The notes under the pieces were generated by a model, which made no database searches, was not told the DNA's origin, and was given only the letters and a program-made list of their open reading frames with translations. A program made the position numbers and the translations under genes. Below are positions 32,560-41,011 of a DNA stretch of 64,000 bases, one piece after another. Position 1 is the first letter of the stretch; the number at the start of each line of letters is the position of its first letter. The DNA comes from Gaeumannomyces sp. JS-464. Lineage: Eukaryota; Ascomycota; Sordariomycetes; Magnaporthales; Magnaporthaceae. Where the stretch lies: NCBI GenBank assembly GCA_002197995.1, contig NGZR01000002.1, forward strand, positions 8,804,001 to 8,868,000, read 5' to 3'.

Positions 32560-33830
32560 AATTAAAAAAAGCTATCGTTTTCCTCGTTTAATTGTTTTAT
32601 AAACGCTTTTAATGCTTCCACTTTTAAATTTAGCGTGCCATATGGTTTCGCTTTTACGAACAATGGTTTATGCATTTGTATAAACACACAATTTCCATCC
32701 AACCATATCGCATTTACCCATTATACTTACGTGGGTTTTCGTTTGCCAAATAAATGCAAAGCCATCCCCAGCTTTCGAAATGCACCTTTTTAAAGTACTT
32801 GTCGGTTACCGAAAAATTGCTTTAGCATTTTAGCATTTGCTTATAATGCTTAAGCATATCCTTATCGCTTAATAGCACGTTGTCGATTACCAAATATTTT
32901 TTAATGCTATCGAGTAGCGAGGCGTTCCAATACCCGCTTATGTAGTTATATAAGCCTAAGCTTTTAGCCCATATTATTTTAAACAGTTTTATTACATTGT
33001 ATAAATATAGTGATTTAGGTTGTCCTATTAATAAAAGATAAAGTTAGCCACGTATATAAAAAGTCCGGCGAGGGGCCCCCCGGGGGCCCTTTTAGGGTGG
33101 GGGGTTTAAGCCGTGGACCGGACCTAATAAAACACCATAAAAAATGGCCAAAAACTAGGTTTTTACCTTTTGGGGGGTCCCGTAGCGAGGGACGAGCGGA
33201 AAGGGGGGGTTATAGCGTACTTTGTTTTTCTCGCAAGTTTTTTTGCATCCATTTTGTAATTTCCATAAAGAGGTCCTATATACCGTTTAACACCGGTCCG
33301 ATATACTTTAGGATTAGCATGCGGAACGTATCGTCGGCGTAAGCTTTCACACTTATGTAATGAAAAATCAATTCGCGGGGGGCCTTTTCGCGGAACCGGG
33401 AAAAAAATCCGTGCGATTAGATGTTTTTACAATTGCAAACCAAAAGTTTGCTTTAAGGTTTTTGCGCAGCCCTTTTGGCTCGGTTATTATGCCGCTAACG
33501 TGTTTTAACTGGCCTTTTCACTTGTAAAGGTATTTCCAAGCAGCTAACGGTTGCCTAATCCGCTTAATGTTCGAATGGAACCGTCCAATGTCGAAGTGTT
33601 TGGGATTTTTAATGTTTTTTTTTTATCCCAATTGCCGATAACGTGGTAATGCGGGGTGCCGTTTTTATAATGCTTTCGGACGGCGTAGTAGTCGAAAAAG
33701 CCGAACTTTTCGATGCTTTGGTTAAGTTCTTTTGGCGAAAGCGTACATTTTGGGTACGTTAAAAAGACGGACTTTAATGCAAGCTGGAACGGTATATTAC
33801 CGACGCAAAAATCGACGACTTGCAAGTCGT
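32560..33830 (-). pseudogene. Rep (rolling-circle initiator / SF3 helicase) remnant
   Basis: An open stretch of 93 codons (33825-33547) contains HUH-endonuclease motif I FLTYPKC (33765-33745) and, 38 residues from its start, motif II HYH (33651-33643). The spacing is that of geminiviral Rep. A tyrosine motif of type YxxK (YLYK, 33532-33521) follows in another frame, just beyond a stop. Further left, in broken frames, WAKSLG (from 32971) and YLVIDN (~32896-32879) match the SF3 helicase region between Walker A and Walker B, and a NEN-containing strand near 32745 may be motif C. The gene is broken by frame changes and stops. The open stretch has no ATG start. The protein family nicks the origin and unwinds DNA in rolling-circle replication. 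Confidence 0.8.
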
Positions 33831-34124
33831 TTAACTGTTGGCTTGTTAGTGATATTAGTGCCTCGTTTTACATAAGCGAGTTAAATAAGTGGTTTATTAA
33901 AAGTGGAAAAAGTGGACCGATTAATAAAGTGTTTATTTGTGCGTTATATTGTTGGTTGTTAAACACTGTTTGTGGCACGAACAGCGGTAATAATTGCAAA
34001 AGAGAAAAAAGAGGAAAGGACGACGCCCGGAAAAGTTAAAATGGGGAAAACATATTGCTGCTTATTGCCTGTTACTTGGAATACTAGTAAGAAATCGAAA
34101 TGCGGTATCCTGTCCTTTTTATGT

Positions 34125-34166
34125 TTTTTTTACACCGCGCGGATACCAAGGCTAATTTAATATTAC
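34125..34166 (+). promoter_or_regulatory. Right half of replication origin: stem arm and nonanucleotide
   Basis: ACACCGCGC followed by GGAT and ACCAAGGCT forms the other stem arm, ending in AATT and TAATATTAC (34158-34166). Against the left arm, 9 base pairs are perfect. After a four-base bulge 7 of 9 more pair, and the two mismatches are those expected from G-to-A change. The loop would be 13 bases and contain the whole nonanucleotide. Confidence 0.78.
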
Positions 34167-35330
34167 GGGTTTGTAAAAACTCGAGCCGAAATATAAAACG
34201 CAATAAAAAATTACGAAAGTTATGCTAAAAACAAAGCTAAAAAGCATAACCCATATAAATTATTGCAATTTTTGCTAGTATTAAACGAAGCATAGCAAAA
34301 AATTACTATAAATTTCGTTATTAAACTTTCCCAATTTAAAAAACTAGTAATTAAAGTAAAATATAACAATATATTAGTAATAATAGATAAATTTACTAAA
34401 TATACCTTATTTTTACCGTATAAAAAAGTAGCAACGCTACCGAATTAACGTACGTTTTTATTAAGCACGTAATAGTAAAATACGGCACGCCGAACCGTTT
34501 AATTACGAATAAAAATAAATTATTTACAAGTAAATTTTGGAAAAGGTTTACAGCTTTACTAAAAGCAAAACATTCCTTATTTACAACTTATTACTTTTAA
34601 ATAAACGGATAAACGAAACGGATAAACCAAACTATAAAGCAATATTTACGTTACTACGTTAATTACAAATAAAATAACTGGATATAATTACTTTTTATAG
34701 CTTAATTCGCTTATAATAGCTTAATTTATAAAAGCATAAAAATTATACCGTTTTATACGAACTATAAGTTTACGTTTACAACGTATAAAAACCTAAAGCA
34801 AAAAAACATGCTTTAATAGCGGAAATACAAATAACAAAACTTACCAAACTGTATAAACACTTCCAAATAAAGCTAAAAAAAAGCTATAGCACTGTATAAC
34901 CATTTAAATAAACAAAAAAGGATTTAAAACCGACTTTTAAAAAAGGAAATAGCGTTTATCTTTTTTAACGCAATATTAAAACAAAACAACCGAACGATAA
35001 ACTAAACTACAAAAAACTAAACCTTTTTAAAATACTAAAAAAAATTTCGAACGTAAATTATAAATTTTAACTACCGCTAATTATAAAATCCTACTCGGTT
35101 TTTTATATTTCCTTATTTAAATTAGCGCTATTAAGCTTTAAAAGTAATAAGTTAGTGGAAATTAACCTAAAATAAAAGTACGAAATCGAAAAAATTTTAA
35201 ACCATAAGCTAAAAAACAAGGCCAAAAAGTACCTAATTAAATGGAAAAAATACGGCCACGAGGAAAACACGTGGAAAAAGCAACCAACCTTATAAACTGC
35301 TAAAAAGCCTTAATAAAGTACTAACAAAAG
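34158..35330 (+). pseudogene. Chromovirus integrase and chromodomain remnant
   Basis: This continues the gypsy pol after the insert. The HHCC end of integrase is readable (CAKNKAKxH-type around 34215-34250), then the DDE core: ILVIIDKFTKY near 34375, KAKHS...TTYYF around 34565 and the region before QTIKQYLRYYVNYK (~34630-34670). At ~35175-35300 a chromodomain is clear: EIEKILNHKLKN, then KYLIKWKKYGHEENTW. A C-terminal chromodomain defines the chromovirus branch of Ty3/gypsy and in related elements guides insertion to heterochromatin. RIP-type stops are frequent. Confidence 0.82.
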
Positions 35331-35409
35331 CATTTATAAAAAGGTTAGTAAAAGCAAAAATAGCTAAAAACCCGATCGCCGACGCGTCGATAATCGGATT
35401 TTTAGCAAT

Positions 35410-35481
35410 GGTCGCATTAAAAATCGAACCTAAAACTTTCGGCCAATTAGGTAAAATGCGCTACCACTGCGCCATACAACC
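35410..35481 (-). tRNA. tRNA-like sequence (mutated tRNA or SINE relic)
   Basis: Read on the minus strand, the 72 bases have tRNA proportions. The acceptor arms GGTTGTA and TGCGACC pair with G-U wobbles, the D arm is GCGC-AGTGGTA-GCGC, and a T arm TTAGG-TTCGATT-TTTAA pairs with two G-U. The A box (TGGCGCAGTGG) and B box (GGTTCGATT) of RNA polymerase III are recognisable. The anticodon stem does not pair properly, so identity cannot be read and function is doubtful. It lies between the chromodomain and the 3' LTR, inside the retrotransposon. Confidence 0.55.
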
Positions 35482-35627
35482 TATGGAAATTATTAAAGAA
35501 GCTACAATTTACCAGGTTAAAAAAAGGTAAACAAATCCAAGTCGGGATTAACCTCGAATGCTTACTAGTCGGGGGAAACGGTAAAAGCTACGAATGGCCC
35601 AAATTGCGAAGCAGTTTAGTAGGCTTT

Positions 35628-35867
35628 TTAATCGGCCTCCTCCCGCTCGATACGCTTTAATTCCTTTACGAAATTAATACCACGACGCACCGCGCGCATT
35701 ATCTTTTTTAACCACATTTGTTTTTGTTTTCGAAAACGGAAAACTTTTTCCTTCGCCTTTTCCAATTCGGCTTTAAGCTTGGAATATTGCACGACGATAT
35801 TTCGAAGCTTTATAAGCAAGGGCTTTAAAACGTCGCACTTTAATTGGTTAATTTGGAAGCATTCCAT
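35628..35867 (-). CDS. Antisense coiled-coil ORF between pol and 3' LTR
   Basis: An ATG-started 79-residue frame on the strand opposite to gag-pol has survived without stops in RIP-damaged DNA. It is Lys/Arg/Glu-rich with heptad-like spacing (LIKLRNIVVQYSKLKAELEK) and ends RRGINFVKELKRIEREEAD. This ending resembles the coiled-coil tails of proteins from other fungal transposons. No domain can be named. It may be the C-terminal remnant of a larger antisense gene carried by this element family. The tRNA-like sequence lies ~150 bases downstream on the same strand. Confidence 0.4.
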   Translation of the reverse strand: MECFQINQLKCDVLKPLLIKLRNIVVQYSKLKAELEKAKEKVFRFRKQKQMWLKKIMRAVRRGINFVKELKRIEREEAD

Positions 35868-36147
35868 ATATTAAAATAAATTTTAAAAAAAAGCTTTACA
35901 CTTTTTACGCTTTAAAACCTCGTAATAATAAAAGCAAAAAGGCATTTCGAAGGAAAAAAAAAACAATCGTTAAAAGCTTTTTACAATTAACGGTTTTTTT
36001 CGTAAAAGGACGTTTTCGCACTTAACTGGACATCCTGTTAAAATAAAAAGGGATAGGAAAAGGTAAAAAAGGAAAGTATTTACCATTAATAAAAAGCGGG
36101 GCGATAAAACGTAATTAAAAAAACTTAGCTTAAAAAAGGAAACCTAA

Positions 36148-36636
36148 TATTACAGCCAGCATATAAGCTTTAGGATAATAAAACGGGAGGGGGGTTTAAA
36201 TAATGCCCCCGCTTTACAGTAACGGGACGGGAGGTAGCCCTAAATAGTGCCCCCGCCTTATAACAGGATACGTAAAATTACGTAATTTAAATAGGATTTA
36301 TAAATTTATAGCAAAGTAATAAATCCAAGCGAAATTTGTGGATTTGCGATAAAGCAACAAATTTAAACAGGATTTGTGGATTTACGACAAAACTACAAAT
36401 TTAAAAAAACTATTAAAAGAAATAACGTATATATAAAAGATGGATTTTTTACTATTTTAGGTAGTTTTAATTAAAGCTTCGGCATTAATTAACTTAAGTT
36501 AGCTTTTAAGCAACCCTAAGGCAAGCAATTAAATTGTCTTTTTAAGTTACGTATTCCTTTGTTTACCAGCACAAGCGAAACTGTCTTTTCCACCCCCGAA
36601 ATGCTTTACTTTAAAAGCAAACTTTTAATTATAACA
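36148..36636 (+). repeat. 3' LTR of chromovirus
   Basis: Runs from TATTACAGCC (TGTTAC-type start) to AATTATAACA and matches the 5' LTR throughout, with C-to-T and G-to-A differences. It is ~80 bases longer because the block AAACGGGAGG...TGCCCCCGC occurs twice (from ~36180 and ~36226). The CTTCGGCATTAATTAAC motif and TATATATAA are conserved. Confidence 0.85.
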
Positions 36637-36649
36637 GCTAAGCAAGCTT

Positions 36650-37110
36650 TTAACCGCGCTTTCCTACAAGTTACGTAACCTAATGGCTTATTTAAGTTGG
36701 ATTTTTAAATTTTTAAACAAATTTATAAATTTAACGACTTTTAAATTTTTAAATAGATTTACAAATTTAACGGATTTTTAAATCTTTAAATAAAGCTATA
36801 AATTTAAAAACCGTGGTAATTGGGAAAAGTGTATATAAAAAATGGATTTCCTTTTGCCTTAGGTAGCTTTTAACTAAAGCTTTAGCATTAGTTAACCTAA
36901 GTTAGCTTTTAAGCATTTTTTAAAGTAAGCAATTACATTGTTCTTTTAAGTTACGTGTTTCTTTATACTTAAACCAGTAATACTGTCCTATTTACCCCCG
37001 AAGTGTTTTACTTTAAAAGCAAACCTTTAATTGTAAGATTAACTTAGGTTAATTAATGCCGAAGTTTTAGCTAAAACTACTTAATATATAAAGAAATTCC
37101 TTTATTATAT
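36650..37110. mobile_element. Diverged LTR plus inverted LTR fragment
   Basis: 36650-37033 is a further, more diverged LTR of the same family in plus orientation, with degenerate (AAATTTATAAATTTAACGG)-type repeats in its upstream part and ending AACCTTTAATTGTAAG. At 37035 the sequence switches directly to an inverse-orientation LTR fragment (TTAACTTAGGTTAATTAATG to TATATA), so two broken copies meet head to head. Confidence 0.65.
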
Positions 37111-37282
37111 ATTTTTTTTAGCTTTTACGCTAATTTTCTTAATTTCTTGTATTTTTTTTAAATTATTACGAATTGCTCGTTAAAAGTTAATTTGTCGTAA
37201 TTTTTTAAATTACTACAAATCGCTCGTTAAAAGTTAATTCGTCGTGATTTTTAAATGTTACATAGCTTTTAACCTAATGCGG

Positions 37283-37760
37283 GGTTGTTAATAACAAGCT
37301 ATATAATAGCCTTTAAATTACATTGTTAATGTAGTTAGCTACACATTTTAATGCACTATGCTAAATTAAATTTTAACAAGTTATAACGCTTTTATGCGCG
37401 TTTTTTTTACATTTCCAAGTTGCTCGAGTTTAATTCCCCATGCTTGCTGGTTTTTAAAAAATTTTCAATTAGTTCGAATGCTAGTAGATTTAAGCCTTTT
37501 ATTAGGCTAAAGCATAGTGCTGCACTGCCCCACACTGTGGAACTTTACAACTTGTGGAATGGCCCGTTTCGAAGCGCTTATCGCTTGCTACTAGCAGCGA
37601 TAATAAGTATAAAGCAAACTTATGTTTTAAATAGGCTTTAAAATAACGTTTAAAAAGTGGTGTTAATAATAGGCTATATAATAGCTTTTAAGCTGCATTG
37701 TTAATGTAGTTAGTTACACTTTTTAATGCATTATAACCGAATTAAATTTTAACAAAGGTA
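37283..37760. repeat. Pair of ~100-bp direct repeats
   Basis: GTTAATAACAAGCTATATAA...TTTTAACAA (37285-37382) recurs at ~37666-37758 with scattered C/T and A/G differences, about 380 bases apart. The intervening sequence is less AT-rich. These could be terminal repeats of a short element or a local duplication. Confidence 0.55.
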
Positions 37761-40541
37761 AAAGTTCGTTTTTTTAATCCACTTTTTTTAATATCCCGCC
37801 GTTTAACCTTTTACCCTTTTTTTGTTTTGGTCGTAACATTAAGTTTCCTTTTTAAGCCAAATTTTTTTAGCCATTTTTACAACTTTGTTTTTTTATTAGC
37901 TGGTAAATACTTTCTTTCTTTATTATTTCCCATTTTTTACTTATTTTAATAAAAATGTTTAATCGGGTGTAAAAACGCAAGTTTATTCCTTTTTTAACAC
38001 GTTGCCGTAAGGACTTCCTTATTGCTATTACGTTATTTTTTATTAAAATGCCTTTTTATATAAATTGCAAAACGCGTGGTTTTTCGTTATGCAACGCATT
38101 TTCCACCGAATTTAATTATTATACGAAATGTTTTTAAAATAACCAGATAAAATGTAACGTGTTAAGAATTTTTCCTAACATTTTTCGTTATTACGCTTTT
38201 TAACATTATTAATTAAATAAAAAGCTTAAAAAGGTTAAAAATGTTACGGTTAGGAAAGCTTTAAGTGTAAATAAAAAAGTTGGGACTGGAAACCTTTATC
38301 GTTAAATAAGGACGAAAGCTCCGCAAAGTGAATCCCGCATAAAAATATTTTAAATTTTTGCAAAGTTAAACCTCCGGCTTTTAACTTACTTTAAATATTA
38401 TCTTTTTGCTTTTTTAATTTTTTTGCTTTCGATTGCGTTAATAATTAATAGCAACTTTAAAAAACCTAAGCGACCGGCGCGAACGTAATCGCGGAAATTA
38501 ATTACGTCCTTTTTTACTTACCTTTTTCCCGGATTTCGCAAGTTTAAAACGGCGACGATCCTTTTTACTAACGTAGGTTTAAAACGGCGTTAAATTTACG
38601 TTTAAGCAGGTTTAAAGCGGCCCATAACGCTTTACTTTACACTTCTTTTTTTACTAATTATCCACCTAGCTATTGCAAGTTTAAAGCGGTTTTAGCAATT
38701 ATTAGTTATTTACTTTATTAGCGCAAGCTTAAAACGGCGTCGATAATTATTAACACTTTTCCTTTCCTTTTCCTATTTGCGGTAATAAGCTCGCATTATC
38801 CGAATCCCTTTTTTAAAGTTGTAAAAGATATTTTTCCGTTTTTCGCGTTAAGTTTTAAACGGGCGTTAACATTTAAATCACTTTACTTTTATTTCGTCCT
38901 TTTACTTTTTTATTACTATAGTTAATCCTTTAGCTGTAAACCTTTCGGAACTCGATAAAAACAATTAAACATCGGTAAATACGTTTATACTAAGTATAAT
39001 ATTTAGGTTTTTAATTTTTAAAAGCGATTTTCCAATGCTTTATTAAGCTATTACCTACTTATTATATAAGGATAATATGCATTTCGAAAAGGCTAAACGG
39101 ATTAACAATCGGTTTAAAATAATATAACCACTTTTGGGCATTAAGCAATTTACTAAACCTTTTGCTACCGTAATAGCTTTTAAGTTTCCATTTAACGATA
39201 GTTAATTACAATTTTAAATACGACTTTACTTGAAATATTCGCTTTAGCAAATTAGCATTAGTTATTTACCACCCACTTCGTAAAAAGCGCGAAACTACGT
39301 TTTAAACAATTATAAAAAAAGCTTCGTCCTTTTAATTTATTTTCCAAAGCTAGTTTTATCGGCTTAGCTTTAACGGAAAAACCATCCGCCGTTTAAAAAA
39401 CCAAATTAAAAATTACAAAAACCGCTTTTTCCGCGCACTTAAAAAGCTAAAAAGCTTTATTTAAAAGCAAAACAGTTTAAAGCAATTATAACGGGATTAA
39501 AATAAGTTTATAAACCAAATAAAAACAAAATTAAAAAGCATTAAAAATAACCGCGGGCGTTTTTAACGTTTTAAATATAAGCGTTATTATAACTCCCACG
39601 GTTCGTAATCGATTTACAACCGCAATTATACCCTATTTTTAAATAAAAGCGAAATACGCCACCTTTTCCAAAAAAAATCCAACGTAAATAAATTTAAGCT
39701 TATAACGCACCGGTATAATCGTTACGCGACGACCAAAACCCTTTTTTTAACGCGCGCGCTACCTTTTTTTATAATAACGGTTATTTAAACGCTAAGCCTA
39801 AAGCATACCGCGAACGGCCTAATACGAAAGCACTTCGTTTTAAACTTTAGCTGCTTTTAACTAAACAAGCTTACGTAACATATATTATTACGAGCGGTAA
39901 CGGAAACTTGTCGAACCTTTCGTCCTTTTTTAACGATAACGATAACAAAAGAGCCTTTTTTAACTAAAAGCTAAAAAAAACCTCCGCTTCGCTTATTAAA
40001 AAACCTTCGTCCCTTCCGGTTTATTTCTATTAACACCTTTTAATAAAACCCAGCTTAAAGCAAAAGCCACCCTTACATTTTTTTACCGAAAAATAAAAAA
40101 GATCGAAATTAAAATCGGGATTAAAACGTTTAAAAAAACGTAAAAAACCGCGCTGCCCGTAATTATAAGCAATAAATAGTCGACATTTACGTATCTATTC
40201 GCTTTAACAAAAATCGCTTCCTTTTTAAGCGAAAAATAATCGAAGTTTTTAATCTTTATTAAAAAACCCTAATAATTAAAGCATTTTTTCGATTTTAAAC
40301 TAACAATTTTATAAACGTTTACTTTTTTACCAAGCGGATCGAAATTTTTTGCAAAAACTTAAACACGGTTTAAAACGTCGATTATTAGTTATTTAACCTT
40401 TTTTAAACCCTTTTTAGCGGTTTAACAGCTATTTAGTAAAGCAGCTAATTTAATTGTAAAAAACGCGCCATTTTAAAAGTTTAAAATTTAATAGCAGTTT
40501 TTATAGCCTTAAACGACAATTCGCTTTAAACGTTAACAAAG
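37761..40541. other. RIP-degraded repetitive DNA, content not assignable
   Basis: AT-rich with frequent TAA/TAG in all frames and no surviving coding frame. 38500-38760 has recurring words (GTTTAAAACGGCG-type). The stretch may include the 5' part of the LINE that continues after 41012, because the solo LTR at 40542-41011 was inserted into pre-existing DNA. Confidence 0.5.
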
Positions 40542-41011
40542 TGTTACAACTAGGGGTTTGCTTTTAAGGTAAAGCACTTCGGGGGTGGAAAGGACAATGT
40601 CACTAATGCTGGTAAAAAAAAAACACGTAACTTAAAAGGACAATTTAATTGCTTGCCCTAAGGGATGCCTAAAAGCTAACTTAGGTTAATTAATGCCGAA
40701 GCTTTAGTTAAAACTACCTAAAATAGTAGGAAATTCATTTTTTATATACACATTGCTTTTTTTAGTAATTTTTTAAATTTATCGCTTTATTTTTAGCTAT
40801 TATAAATCCACAAATCCAGCTTGGATTTATCGCTTTGTTTTTAACTATTACAAATCCACAAATTTAGCTTGGATTTGTCGCTTTGTTTTTGGCTACCATA
40901 AATTTACAAATCCAGCTTAAAGCACGTAACTTTACGTGCTTTAATGCGAAGCGGGGCACTATTTAAACCTTTCCGTCCTATTGTTTTAAGGCTTACATGC
41001 TGGTCGTAATA
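40542..41011 (-). mobile_element. Solo LTR of the chromovirus family
   Basis: In inverse orientation it runs from TGTTACAAC to GGTCGTAATA. It contains the family motif TTAATTAATGCCGAAG, a TATATACACA box and the repeated AAATCCACAAATCCAGCTTGG-type units (in pieces). Perfect 5-bp duplications CAAAG flank it (40537-40541 and 41012-41016), showing an insertion followed by LTR-LTR recombination. Confidence 0.82.

Larger units (their letters stand above)
30851..34166. mobile_element. Integrated CRESS-DNA (geminivirus-like) replicon, one unit length
   Basis: The insert lies inside the chromovirus pol. TAATATTAC, the nonanucleotide nicked by geminiviral Rep, is present at both junctions (30851-30859 and 34158-34166), giving a unit of 3307 bases. 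The ends outside the nonanucleotide are inverted complements that would form the origin stem-loop in a circle. The right part carries a leftward Rep remnant with rolling-circle and SF3-helicase motifs, and the left part a rightward Arg-rich remnant. This matches the bidirectional geminiviral map with the intergenic origin at the ends. Genomoviruses of fungi are smaller (about 2.2 kb) and usually have a different last base in the nonanucleotide. The copy is AT-enriched with stops and frame breaks and is not functional as it stands. Confidence 0.82.
26118..36636 (+). mobile_element. Full-length Ty3/gypsy chromovirus, RIP-degraded, with nested insert
   Basis: Two LTRs in direct orientation (26118-26525 and 36148-36636) flank gag, reverse transcriptase, RNase H, integrase and chromodomain remnants in the usual Ty3/gypsy order. 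The 5-bp flanks are GCCAG on the left and GCTAA on the right, which equal one target-site duplication if the differences are C-to-T and G-to-A changes. Coding segments are riddled with TAA/TAG at places where CAA, CAG or TGG is expected, the mark of RIP. The element is interrupted at 30851-34166 by a CRESS-DNA-like insert. It cannot encode working proteins. Confidence 0.88.

Noticed and set aside
30851..34166. DNA transposon (MULE-like) with 9-bp target duplication and short inverted ends
   Set aside because: This was the first reading, because the ends look like inverted repeats with a TAATATTAC duplication. It was dropped once the internal Rep motifs, the exact geminiviral nonanucleotide and the bidirectional gene order were seen. 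No transposase motif was found.
30851..34166. Helitron
   Set aside because: Helitrons lack terminal inverted repeats and target duplications and encode Rep with a two-tyrosine motif plus a large SF1 helicase. Here motif I is FLTYPKC and the helicase traces are SF3-like.
35401..35481. Functional nuclear tRNA gene
   Set aside because: The anticodon stem does not pair and no confident anticodon can be read. Kept only as a tRNA-like relic.
36143..36160. Second TAATATTAC at the start of the 3' LTR as another CRESS junction
   Set aside because: It is explained as RIP-altered TGTTAC of the LTR start preceded by TA. The rest of the sequence follows the LTR, and no stem arm or iteron accompanies it.
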